From: HGM04593 sp045657945
GTDB taxonomy: Bacteria > Bacteroidota > Bacteroidia > Bacteroidales > Bacteroidaceae
Direction of reading: 5' to 3'
Assembly (NCBI GenBank): GCA_045657945.1
Contig: JAZOUB010000008.1
Coordinates: forward strand, 1 to 64,000
Length of the DNA: 64,000 nucleotides
Positions within the stretch are counted from its first letter, which is position 1. The number at the start of each line of letters is the position of its first letter. Under the pieces are notes generated by a model. The model searched no databases. It had not been told where the DNA came from and was given only the letters and a program-made list of their open reading frames with translations. This document shows, one piece after another, positions 25,329 to 33,930 of this stretch. A program made the position numbers and the translations under genes.

Positions 25329-28300
25329 ATGAGTGTATATGAAAGTGCTGTAAAAAGGCCGATTATGACCGCACTATGCTTTATTGCGGTTGTAATCTTC
25401 GGTATCTTCTCTTACACGAAGTTGCCTATTGACCTTATGCCGGACATTGAGAGTAACACATTGATGATTATCACAAGTTACTCCGGTGCCAGTGCAGAAG
25501 ATATTGAGACTAACGTGACACGCCCACTCGAGAACACTTTGAACTCGGTTGAGCACTTGAAACACATGACATCAAAGTCACGTGAGAACATATCACTGAT
25601 TACATTGGAGTTTGAATACGGATATGACATCGATGATTTGACAAACGACGTCCGAGACAAACTGAACATGGTCTCATCAGCGTTACCCGATGATGTGAAC
25701 AACCCTATCATCTTCAAGTTCTCGGCCGACATGATTCCAATCATGATGCTGTCGGTAAAGGCCAAAGAAAGCATGCCGGCATTGTACAAGATCCTTGACG
25801 ACAACCTTGTAAACCCTCTCGCACGTATTGACGGTGTAGGTACTGTATCTATTTCAGGTGCTCCAAAGCGAGAGATTAATGTTTATATGGACCCGAACAA
25901 GATGAACGAGTACAACATCTCCATTGAGACTGTCAGCGCGAGAATCGGAGCCGAGAACAGGAACATCCCCGGAGGTAGCTTCGATATTGGAAGTAACACA
26001 TATCCCTTGCGCGTAAAAGGCGAGTTTATTTCACCAACAGAGATGGAGAACATCATTGTGGGAACCGACGGACGTGGCGCAGCTGTATATCTCAAGGATA
26101 TTGCACAGATTGTTGACGGTACAGAGGAGCGTGCACAGAAGGCATATACCGACGGACAACAGGGTGCTATGGTCATTATCCAGAAGCAGAGCGGCGGTAA
26201 CTCTGTGAACATCGCCAATGCTGTAAAGGAAATGTTGCCAGAGCTCCAGAAGCGTTTGCCTTCAGACATTGAGATCGGTATCATCCAGGATACATCGGAC
26301 AACATCAAGATGACCATCAACACATTGGGTGAGACCATTGCATACGCCCTCATATTCGTTATGCTCGTGGTATTCATCTTCCTTGGTCGTTGGAGAGCTA
26401 CAGTCATCATTGGTATCACAATTCCATTCTCACTCATCGCGTCACTCATTTATCTTTTGGTAAGTGACGGCTCATTGAACATCATCTCATTGTCATGTTT
26501 GAGTATCGCAATCGGTAATGTCGTGGACGATGCCATTGTGGTTCTTGAGAATATTACAACACACATTGAACGAGGTTCAAGCCCCAAGAGTGCTGCTGTA
26601 CACGGTACCAACGAGGTTGCGGTGTCGGTTATCGCATCAACACTCACGATGCTTGCTGTGTTCTTCCCATTGACAATGATTTCGGGTATGGCCGGAGTGT
26701 TGTTCAAACAGTTGGGTTGGATGATGTGTATCATCATGGTAGTATCAACCATCGCTGCGCTGACACTTATTCCTATGATGTGCTCACAGATGCTCAAACT
26801 GCAGAAGAAGCAAAGCAAGATGTTCAAGGTGCTCTACACTCCTATTGGCAAGGGACTTGACAAACTTGACAACTGGTATGCGAAACGCATTTTCTGGGCA
26901 GTACGCCACCGTTGGACAGTGCTTATTGTTTGTTTCGGTTTATTCTTTGCAAGTTTGGTTACATTCTCAAGCATCAAGAGCGAGTTCTTCCCTACACAGG
27001 ATAGCGGTACAGCAAGTGCGACATTGGAGCTCCCCATCGGTACACGAGTTGAAGTAGCCGAACAGGTTGCAACAGAATTGACAAACAAATGGAAGGAGCG
27101 TTATGGCAAAGACATGAAGGTCTGCAACTTCCGAGTTGGACAAGCCGACGATGATAACGCGTATGCAGCAATCAGCGACAACGGTTCACACATCATCAGT
27201 TTCAACATGAGATTTGTTCCAGTCACAGAGCGTTCAAAGAGTTTGAGCCTAATATGTGACGAGATGCGTGCTGACATCAGAATGTATCCGGAGATTGCCC
27301 GCAGTAACGTAATGTTAGGCGGTGGAGGCGGTGCTATGGGCGGAGAGAGCAAGGCTTCGTTCGAGATCTATGGTCACGACTTTACAATCACCGATTCACT
27401 TGCACAAGAGCTCAAGAGAAGACTTGAGAAGGATACTAAAGTGATCTCACAGGTCAACATCAGCCGTAGCGCATACCAGCCTGAATACCAGGTTGATTTC
27501 GACCGCGAGAAATTGGCTATGCATGGACTAAACCTGAGCACTGCCGCGACACTGTTGCGCAACTGTTTCAATGGTGCCATGGCAACATATTTCCGCGAGG
27601 ATGGTGATGAGTACAAAGTCAAGGTACGCTACGCTCCCGAGTTCCGCAACGACATATCAACAATTGAGAACATCATATTGACAGCGCCAACCGGTGCCAA
27701 GATACGCATCAAGGATGTGGCAAAGATTGTTCAGCGCGAGACTCCACCAACCATTGAGCGTAAGGACCGCTCACGTATTGTCACCGTAGATGCAGTTATG
27801 GCTGCAGGCGTTGCCTTGAGCGAGGGTGTAGATCTTGCCATGAGCGAGATTAAGCAGATGGATATACCTTCGGGCTACTACATCCAGGTCGCAGGTTCAT
27901 ACGAGGACCAGCAGGAGTCAAATGCAGAAATGGGACTACTTGCAGTGCTCATCATCATTCTTGTATTCATTGTGATGGCCGCACAGTTTGAGTCTCTCAC
28001 CTATCCGTTCATCATCATGTTCTCTGTTCCATTTGCAATGAGTGGTGTATTGATCGCACTCTATATTACCGGAACAACCATGAACATCATGTCAATACTT
28101 GGTGCAATCATGCTCATCGGTATTGTTGTTAAGAACGGTATCGTGCTCATTGACTACACCATGCTGTTGCGCGGACGTGGTCTTGGTATCATTCCAGCAA
28201 CAGTACTTGCAGCCCGCAGCCGTCTGCGCCCAATCCTCATGACTACATTGACCACCATCCTTGGTATGGTTCCATTGGCAGTGAGCCAAGGTGTCGGTGC

Positions 28301-28508
28301 CGAGATGTGGCGTCCATTGGGTATTGCAGTAATCGGTGGTCTCATTGTATCAACAATCATGACATTGGTATATACACCGGTAATGTACTGCGTATTCGGC
28401 AAGAACGGCATCAAACGCAGCCGCAAGAAGTTGAAGAAACAGCGCGAACTCGCAAGATACTGGAAAGAGCACAAGAGCGAAGAAATGCTCATCCACTCTA
28501 AGAAATAA
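25329..28508 (+). CDS. RND-family efflux pump, inner-membrane subunit
   Basis: The 1059-residue AcrB/HAE1-type transporter starts MSVYESAVKRPIMTALCFIAVVIFGIFSYTKLPIDLMPDIE, as usual for the family. Transmembrane helix 4 carries GNVVDDAIVVLENI, where the paired Asp residues relay protons. The porter domain has a Gly-rich stretch (LGGGGGAMGGES). C-terminal IMLIGIVVKNGIVLIDY and a basic tail end the protein. Substrates cannot be read from sequence; drugs, bile salts or lipids are possible. Confidence 0.96.
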   Translation: MSVYESAVKRPIMTALCFIAVVIFGIFSYTKLPIDLMPDIESNTLMIITSYSGASAEDIETNVTRPLENTLNSVEHLKHMTSKSRENISLITLEFEYGYDIDDLTNDVRDKLNMVSSALPDDVNNPIIFKFSADMIPIMMLSVKAKESMPALYKILDDNLVNPLARIDGVGTVSISGAPKREINVYMDPNKMNEYNISIETVSARIGAENRNIPGGSFDIGSNTYPLRVKGEFISPTEMENIIVGTDGRGAAVYLKDIAQIVDGTEERAQKAYTDGQQGAMVIIQKQSGGNSVNIANAVKEMLPELQKRLPSDIEIGIIQDTSDNIKMTINTLGETIAYALIFVMLVVFIFLGRWRATVIIGITIPFSLIASLIYLLVSDGSLNIISLSCLSIAIGNVVDDAIVVLENITTHIERGSSPKSAAVHGTNEVAVSVIASTLTMLAVFFPLTMISGMAGVLFKQLGWMMCIIMVVSTIAALTLIPMMCSQMLKLQKKQSKMFKVLYTPIGKGLDKLDNWYAKRIFWAVRHRWTVLIVCFGLFFASLVTFSSIKSEFFPTQDSGTASATLELPIGTRVEVAEQVATELTNKWKERYGKDMKVCNFRVGQADDDNAYAAISDNGSHIISFNMRFVPVTERSKSLSLICDEMRADIRMYPEIARSNVMLGGGGGAMGGESKASFEIYGHDFTITDSLAQELKRRLEKDTKVISQVNISRSAYQPEYQVDFDREKLAMHGLNLSTAATLLRNCFNGAMATYFREDGDEYKVKVRYAPEFRNDISTIENIILTAPTGAKIRIKDVAKIVQRETPPTIERKDRSRIVTVDAVMAAGVALSEGVDLAMSEIKQMDIPSGYYIQVAGSYEDQQESNAEMGLLAVLIIILVFIVMAAQFESLTYPFIIMFSVPFAMSGVLIALYITGTTMNIMSILGAIMLIGIVVKNGIVLIDYTMLLRGRGLGIIPATVLAARSRLRPILMTTLTTILGMVPLAVSQGVGAEMWRPLGIAVIGGLIVSTIMTLVYTPVMYCVFGKNGIKRSRKKLKKQRELARYWKEHKSEEMLIHSKK

Positions 28509-28526
28509 GAATAGGAACAAATTACT

Positions 28527-28548
28527 CCCGGGCGGTTAACCGCCCGGG
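28527..28548 (+). terminator. Perfect GC-rich palindrome between pump and PG0541 genes
   Basis: A 22-bp perfect palindrome with half-site CCCGGGCGGTT lies in the 61-bp gap, followed by A-rich sequence rather than a U-run. It may be a partial terminator or mRNA-stability element that lowers expression of the last gene. Confidence 0.5.
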
Positions 28549-28569
28549 AATAAAAAAGAAATAACATTT

Positions 28570-28863
28570 ATGAAAGGTGTATTTATAGCATTTGACCAAG
28601 CACATAAGGATGCAGTAATCAACACACTCAACCGCTTGAACTGCCGTGGTTTCTCGTTCATTGAACAGATGCAGGGCCGTGGTAGCAAGACCGGTGAGCC
28701 ACATTACGGCACACACGCTTGGGCATCAATGAATTCAGGCATCATCACAATGGTCGATGACAACATTGTAGAGAAGTTGTTGGCAGCCCTCAAGGAGATT
28801 GACGAGAATGCAGAGATGCTGGGATTGAGAGCCTTTGTCTGGAACATAGAAAAGTACTACTGA
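28570..28863 (+). CDS. PG0541-family transporter-associated protein
   Basis: This 97-residue soluble protein, starting MKGVFIAFDQAHKDAVINTL, matches the Bacteroidetes PG0541 family, which is encoded at the end of RND operons and resembles PII-type ferredoxin-fold proteins. The Cys/Gly-rich GRGSKTGEPHYGTHAWASMNS loop could be the ligand or contact loop. Its function is not established; a regulatory role on the pump is inferred only from conserved linkage. Confidence 0.85.
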   Translation: MKGVFIAFDQAHKDAVINTLNRLNCRGFSFIEQMQGRGSKTGEPHYGTHAWASMNSGIITMVDDNIVEKLLAALKEIDENAEMLGLRAFVWNIEKYY

Positions 28864-28880
28864 TTCCATGACATAATGAT

Positions 28881-28922
28881 ACAATAACGGCGAGGGCTTC
28901 ACGAAGCCCTCGCCGTTATTGT
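28881..28922. terminator. Bidirectional terminator
   Basis: Near-perfect stem of about 20 bp (ACAATAACGGCGAGGGCTTC and its complement) with a 2-base loop, between two convergent genes. The AT-rich base of the stem supplies T residues on either strand. Confidence 0.85.
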
Positions 28923-28938
28923 GTATTCAATCAAGAGT

Positions 28939-30483
28939 TTATTCAAATACCCTCAATGAGTTATCGTTAGGGCGACGCACACGCAAGATACGTGCCATTT
29001 CTGTTGCCAACACATTGGCCGGCGTAAGCTTGTCAACAATATCCTGTTGCACACCTGCACCGTAGATTATCACAGGAAACATTACAGGCGAACGATAGAC
29101 CTGACGTGACAGCAGCAACTCCTCCTCGACAAGCCTCCAACCCGGCATAAGACGCAGCCACAAGTCACCGGAACCAACAGGATTGTAACCGTTCTTTGCC
29201 AGCTGCAGTTCAGGACTCAGCATACCTCCAAGACGATAGATTGTAAATACATCCTCTACACCATCGAGCGACTTGAGGAATTCCACAGCCTGTGACACAA
29301 CAGCCATCTTGTCAAGGTTCATCCTCTCAATCAGTTTGTTATCAAGGAACAACTGCGTACCATAAACACCCTCAATATAGTCGCCCTTGCCGAATTTTGC
29401 TCCCAAATAGACATTCAGCAGAGCTTGGATGCGCTCAGAATACAGCGTGCCCGAGGGGAAACGATATTCACTATTCTCGTCACCATTCTCCATCACATAA
29501 CCGGTAGATGCAAGTGAGACAACCACATTCTCAAGACCATACCGTTTGTCAACCTCATCAAGCAGTTGGGCAATATTCCTGTCAAGACGGGCATACATAT
29601 CCTGCACCTCAATTGGGCGGTGAGACATTGGAGAACCATCATAATTACCGGCATAATATGTCAAAGCAAGACAATCCACAATATTATCCTTGCCAATCTC
29701 CGTATTATCAAGTGCAGCAATGGCCATCTCATTAACCTCGTCGTTCATGCAAGCAGTTGTCTTGTATATTATGACGTTCTTCTTTCCGTCAAAGGAGTAG
29801 GAGAAAGCCGATGGAGCCTTCTCGCCGAAGTTATTATATTTTTTTGTACTGAACAGCGGCTCCCACTTGCGTGGCTTGCCCTGCACAGCTTTGTTCATAT
29901 CAGCAGCCCACGCCGGATAGAGACCGTAATATGACGAACTGCTCCAGTATCCGGCCATATTATTCTTCCACAGAACCACGTCGGCAGCATGTCCACCGGC
30001 AAGAACGGCAGCGTCACCGTCGGGTGCAATGGAGCAAACAATGGCATTGCCTCTTGTAGAACGCTTTATTTCATCGGTTATAGTGAGCGCCTTGAGGGAG
30101 GACGGCGACAATGCCTCATTAGAATACACCCCCTTGCAATTCTTGTCCTCGACACAGTTCACAACGCGCAAAGATTTACGGTCGAGCCAACGCTCTGCCA
30201 CAATCCCATTCACGTAAGGGTTGGTACCCGTTGAAAGAGTTGCTACAGCCGTAGCCCTGTCAATATTGTCAAAAGCGTAATAGACATTTTCATACACCTT
30301 TCCACCGGAAAGCAAACGCTTGAAACCTCCGTCACAATAGAGTTCCTCGAACTCATAAAGAAAATCAGTACGCAACTGGTCAACAACAATATTCAGATAG
30401 AGTTTTGGTGCCACACTATTGCGCTGCGCGAATAGTGACGAGAAACTGCATAGCAGTGCTATTATACAATATTTAATTCGCAT
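28939..30483 (-). CDS. Alkaline-phosphatase-fold protein, probably catalytically degenerate
   Basis: The 514-residue exported protein (MRIKYCIIALLCSFSSLFAQ) has the PafA-type phosphatase layout: LNIVVDQLRTDFLY with Asp35, TLSTGTNPYVNGIVAERW, and EVQDMYARLDRNIAQLLDEVD. However, motifs that hold the two zinc ions are altered. DxxGHxxG is replaced by NYDGSPMS (280-287), the ADHG metal motif reads ASTG (325-328), and no late HG motif is visible before PVIIYGAG. It is therefore likely a pseudoenzyme or one with a changed metal site. The start codon lies inside the last 22 bases of lnb, so the two are co-translated and may work together. Confidence 0.8.
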   Translation of the reverse strand: MRIKYCIIALLCSFSSLFAQRNSVAPKLYLNIVVDQLRTDFLYEFEELYCDGGFKRLLSGGKVYENVYYAFDNIDRATAVATLSTGTNPYVNGIVAERWLDRKSLRVVNCVEDKNCKGVYSNEALSPSSLKALTITDEIKRSTRGNAIVCSIAPDGDAAVLAGGHAADVVLWKNNMAGYWSSSSYYGLYPAWAADMNKAVQGKPRKWEPLFSTKKYNNFGEKAPSAFSYSFDGKKNVIIYKTTACMNDEVNEMAIAALDNTEIGKDNIVDCLALTYYAGNYDGSPMSHRPIEVQDMYARLDRNIAQLLDEVDKRYGLENVVVSLASTGYVMENGDENSEYRFPSGTLYSERIQALLNVYLGAKFGKGDYIEGVYGTQLFLDNKLIERMNLDKMAVVSQAVEFLKSLDGVEDVFTIYRLGGMLSPELQLAKNGYNPVGSGDLWLRLMPGWRLVEEELLLSRQVYRSPVMFPVIIYGAGVQQDIVDKLTPANVLATEMARILRVRRPNDNSLRVFE

Positions 30484-31649
30484 ATCTTATCCTTATACAG
30501 GTGGAACAATGCACGCACCAGCAACGCTGCTGCGAAGAAATATATTGGTGTGGGGAATACCTGCAGACCGAATATAGCGGCAAGCAGGAACAGAGCGACA
30601 AATGCGACCTGTATCCACGCAATTTTCATAGATTTGTGTTTTCTTATATGACATACCATAACAGGCAGCAACACAAGAGCCAAGGGGTCAAGCAACAACA
30701 GCAACCAGTTGTTGCCTACCGCAGGGTGCTGTGAGAAGAGAGCCATGAAAAGCAACAACAAGCCCGGAACTCCCTGAAGCAACATAAGAGCAACATCAAC
30801 CCCCCAATATGTTTTGCGCTTGCGCAACTCACACAACATGGCAATGAATGTACCAAGCAGTATAAGAAGCGAAGCATTGAAAGGAGTGAAATTGTTGCGC
30901 ACACCACTCTTTTTCTTACCTAGCGAGAGGATGTTTGTTTCTGAAACGAGTTTCCTTTCTGTTCCGTCGGGAGCAACGACATACGCACATTCAAGGTCAT
31001 TCATCAGGTTGAGAGGCAGGAACTGCATAGCCTCGCGCGATGGCACCTTGTCCACATCGGCTCCCAATAGCAGATTTATGCCGAATGCATACCACTGGTT
31101 GTTTTCGGCAGGTGCATTCAAGGCCTCGCGGTAAGTCTTCTCCTTCGACGTTTTTCCCTTATAGACAACAGTTCCACTACTCGCCAAAGCCTCAAGCAAT
31201 TTGTCACGGACATTCGTGGTACAATTATTGTCAATATATCTGTAACGGTAGAATCTGTTTTCGGGATAGAGATTCTCAACCAGAAGTCTATAAAGAGCCT
31301 CGGTCTCACTATCTGTCAAATCAAGGATCTGTTCTTTTATTTCCTGACCGTTCTCCTTGTATGCAGACTCAAAATCACCATAATGGAAGCAATCGACCCA
31401 ATAATCGGTCTCACCAAGCACGAAGCGCCACATGAAGTTTGGAGCCGAAAAGTCAAAACAACCATAATTAAAGACCAGATCCTTTCCGTTGGAAATATCG
31501 CAATAGCGCAAGGCTGTGTGACCGTAGTGAGCATAGACCTCTTCGCCGGGCGAACAGGTAAGCACACTCACTTTCACCTCTGCACGGGCTGAACCCAACA
31601 CCGTAACACAAAGCAGAAAGGAGAAGAATATACGTTTGGCTATATTCAT
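30462..31649 (-). CDS. lnb: Lipoprotein N-acyltransferase Lnb (formerly DUF4105)
   Basis: From ATG 31649 the product has 395 residues. A signal-like helix (MNIAKRIFFSFLLCVTVLGSARA) precedes a periplasmic Lnb_N/DUF4105 domain with VYAHYGHTALRYCD (His41, His44) and DNNCTTNVRDKLLEAL (Cys143), candidates for a papain-like Cys-His pair. The C-terminal 120 residues hold about five transmembrane helices. Lnb is the Bacteroides replacement for Lnt, adding the third acyl chain to lipoproteins. A frame extension to 31688 overlaps the promoter -7 box and is excluded. It overlaps the downstream phosphatase-fold gene. Confidence 0.85.
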   Translation of the reverse strand: MNIAKRIFFSFLLCVTVLGSARAEVKVSVLTCSPGEEVYAHYGHTALRYCDISNGKDLVFNYGCFDFSAPNFMWRFVLGETDYWVDCFHYGDFESAYKENGQEIKEQILDLTDSETEALYRLLVENLYPENRFYRYRYIDNNCTTNVRDKLLEALASSGTVVYKGKTSKEKTYREALNAPAENNQWYAFGINLLLGADVDKVPSREAMQFLPLNLMNDLECAYVVAPDGTERKLVSETNILSLGKKKSGVRNNFTPFNASLLILLGTFIAMLCELRKRKTYWGVDVALMLLQGVPGLLLLFMALFSQHPAVGNNWLLLLLDPLALVLLPVMVCHIRKHKSMKIAWIQVAFVALFLLAAIFGLQVFPTPIYFFAAALLVRALFHLYKDKICELNIV

Positions 31650-31673
31650 AAATATAAAAATCTTAATACCCTG

Positions 31674-31681
31674 CAAAGATA
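31674..31681 (-). promoter_or_regulatory. -7 promoter element of lnb
   Basis: TATCTTTG on the minus strand, an exact match, 24 bp before the lnb ATG. It lies at the edge of a 43-bp direct repeat. Confidence 0.65.
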
Positions 31682-31802
31682 GATACAAACGAGCAAGAAA
31701 TATGAAGCTTGCTTTAATATTTTTTACTGCGAGTGCAGAATATCTTCAAACTTTTGTTTAAAGATAGATACAAACGAACAAGAAATATGAAGCTTGCTTT
31801 AA
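31675..31802. repeat. 43-bp direct repeat upstream of lnb
   Basis: Copies at 31675-31717 and 31760-31802 differ at one base (CGAGCAAG versus CGAACAAG). Each begins AAAGATAGATACAAACGA and ends with AGCTTGCTTTAA. Copy 1 contains an internal inverted repeat AGCAAG/CTTGCT and overlaps the lnb -7 box. The 42 bases between the copies carry no obvious feature. No gene lies in 31650-31942. Confidence 0.9.
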
Positions 31803-31911
31803 AAAATCAACACCCATAATGAAAAATGTTATAAATGCACAGAAAACCGCATATTTATAATCCAAATGCAACATCTTTACAGCATTATTTAAAAATATGA
31901 ATAATTTAGCG

Positions 31912-31919
31912 TATCTTTG
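31912..31919 (+). promoter_or_regulatory. -7 promoter element of coaX
   Basis: TATCTTTG, 24 bp before the TTG start of coaX. The -33 region is AT-rich without a clear TTTG. Confidence 0.6.
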
Positions 31920-31942
31920 CAAACAATTTAACAGCAAAGATT

Positions 31943-32671
31943 TTGAATCTCATTATCGACATAGGGAACAACAGCGCCAAGTATTTCCTTTTCAATGGAG
32001 AACAGTTGGTTCTTCACACACGGAAAGAGAATACGTCATTCGGAATCATTGACGAATGGAGTTGCCTGTATGACATTGACAAGGTGATTGTCTCGTCGGT
32101 AATTGCCGAACAGCCAGCATTGACAGACGAGCTTTCAAAGTTACGGTATCCGGTAGCAAGATTCAGCAACAACTTTCAGTTGCCATTGGAGATAAAATAC
32201 AGGACACCGCACACATTGGGCAGTGACAGACTTGCCGCAGCTGTTGGCGCATGGAACGAAGCACCCGGACGCAACATCATAGTCATTGATGCCGGCAGTG
32301 CAATAACCGTAGATTTCATCGACAAGGACGGCAACTACCTTGGCGGTAACATTGCACCGGGAATCAAGATGCGCCTGAAAGCACTACACGAATACACAGC
32401 CCTGTTGCCAATGGTAGAGAAAGAGGGCGACACCCCGACAATAGGTTATGACACGGAAACCGCAATAAGAAGTGGAGTCATAAATGGCGTTTGTAACGAA
32501 ATTGACGGGTACATTAACGAATTTAAACAAAAATATAGCGATGTTTTGGTTTTTTTAACGGGCGGAGACGAAAAAACCTTGAAAAATCGCGTAAAAAATT
32601 GCATCTTTGCAGACAAATATTTAGTCGCCAAAGGACTGAATAGAATTTTGAATGATTATGGCAATAAATAA
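31943..32671 (+). CDS. coaX: Type III pantothenate kinase
   Basis: This 242-residue enzyme phosphorylates pantothenate, the first step of coenzyme A synthesis. Motifs are LIIDIGNNSAKYFLF (phosphate loop), TLGSDRLAAAVGA, IIVIDAGSAITVDFID and GGNIAPGIKMRLKAL. The start is TTG at 31943: the first residues then match the family start (M-N-L-I-I-D-I-G-N) and no upstream ATG or GTG is in frame. It begins an envelope gene series; the following gene overlaps its 3' end. Confidence 0.95.
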   Translation: MNLIIDIGNNSAKYFLFNGEQLVLHTRKENTSFGIIDEWSCLYDIDKVIVSSVIAEQPALTDELSKLRYPVARFSNNFQLPLEIKYRTPHTLGSDRLAAAVGAWNEAPGRNIIVIDAGSAITVDFIDKDGNYLGGNIAPGIKMRLKALHEYTALLPMVEKEGDTPTIGYDTETAIRSGVINGVCNEIDGYINEFKQKYSDVLVFLTGGDEKTLKNRVKNCIFADKYLVAKGLNRILNDYGNK

Positions 32672-33908
32672 GAAGATATTTGCATTTTTCGTGGTCTTGT
32701 TTTCCATCATCGGCGCCAATGCCGACAATGGAATAAATTCACCATACTCACGCTATGGAATGGGCATACTCTCGGACCAGAGCCTGGGCATTAACCGCCA
32801 GATGGGTGGTTTGGGATATGGTTTGCGCAGCCACCGCTTCATCAACATACAGAACCCGGCATCATTCTCAGAGGCCGACACACTGACAATGCTTTTTGAG
32901 GCAGGCTTCTCCTTGCAGAACGTAAACTTCAAGGAGGGCGGCAAACGAATCAACGCCAAGAATGCAAGTTTCGATTATCTGGCCATACAGTTCCGTGTCT
33001 GCAAGAACCTTGGAATGTCGGCAGGTTTCCTCCCCTACTCCAACGTCGGCTACTCGTTCAGCACTACATCGAACCAAGGAGCAACCGAAGCGAGCATCAG
33101 CACCTACAACGGAACAGGCGGCATCTACCAACCATTCCTGGGTATTGCCTGGAAGCCCTTCTCCTGGGTATCGGCAGGTGTCACAGGCTCATATATATAT
33201 GGCGATATATCACACCAGGTAGCCGTTGACTTCACCAACAGTACAAACCGCACAAAGTTGTACGAAGCGAAATTCAAGAGCTACAAGGTTGATTTCGGAT
33301 TGCAGTTCATTGCCAAGATGAGTTCGAAACAGAAATTGACACTTGGCGCAACCTACTCGTTGGGGCACAACATGAACGCAAAGGCAACTTTGACCGAAAC
33401 TACATCGGGAGCCACCACCACTGAGCCCATCAATGACGGTTTCAAGTTGCCGAACACATACGGAGCTGGTTTCTTGTACAGTTATAATGACAAGTGGAGT
33501 TTCGGAGCCGACTGTACCTACCAGCAATGGGGAACATCGACTTTCTTTGGCAGCGACAACAGTGTCGGAACTGACAGGTATAAAATTTCAGTCGGTGCGG
33601 AATACTCGCCTACCGAGATTTCAAGGAATCTGCTGAAGATGATGAACTACAGAGCCGGCATTCATTACGCCCAGCCTTACACTGAGATTAACGGACTGCC
33701 GGGATGTGACGAGTACGGCATAAGCGCAGGCGTATCAATACCGTTCTACAATAACAACAACAGCTACAGCCACGGCACGCTGCATATTTCGGGACAGTTC
33801 ATTCACCTGCAACCACGCTCGGCCGGACTCATTACAGAGAACTACCTGAGAATCAACATTGGAATCACTTTCAACGAAAGTTGGTTCATGAAACTAAGAG
33901 TAAGATAA
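32658..33908 (+). CDS. Outer-membrane beta-barrel protein of unknown function
   Basis: About 416 residues with a signal peptide (MAINKKIFAFFVVLFSIIGANA), then INSPYSRYGMGIL and alternating strands through to a C-terminal NESWFMKLRVR. Conserved in Bacteroidales as an uncharacterised FadL-like or porin-like barrel. The start overlaps the coaX 3' end; ATG 32652 is equally possible. Its place before the TPR protein and lptC suggests an envelope-assembly role, but that is inference. Confidence 0.75.
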   Translation: MAINKKIFAFFVVLFSIIGANADNGINSPYSRYGMGILSDQSLGINRQMGGLGYGLRSHRFINIQNPASFSEADTLTMLFEAGFSLQNVNFKEGGKRINAKNASFDYLAIQFRVCKNLGMSAGFLPYSNVGYSFSTTSNQGATEASISTYNGTGGIYQPFLGIAWKPFSWVSAGVTGSYIYGDISHQVAVDFTNSTNRTKLYEAKFKSYKVDFGLQFIAKMSSKQKLTLGATYSLGHNMNAKATLTETTSGATTTEPINDGFKLPNTYGAGFLYSYNDKWSFGADCTYQQWGTSTFFGSDNSVGTDRYKISVGAEYSPTEISRNLLKMMNYRAGIHYAQPYTEINGLPGCDEYGISAGVSIPFYNNNNSYSHGTLHISGQFIHLQPRSAGLITENYLRINIGITFNESWFMKLRVR

Positions 33909-33930
33909 AAACTAAATACGACAAAAGAAA

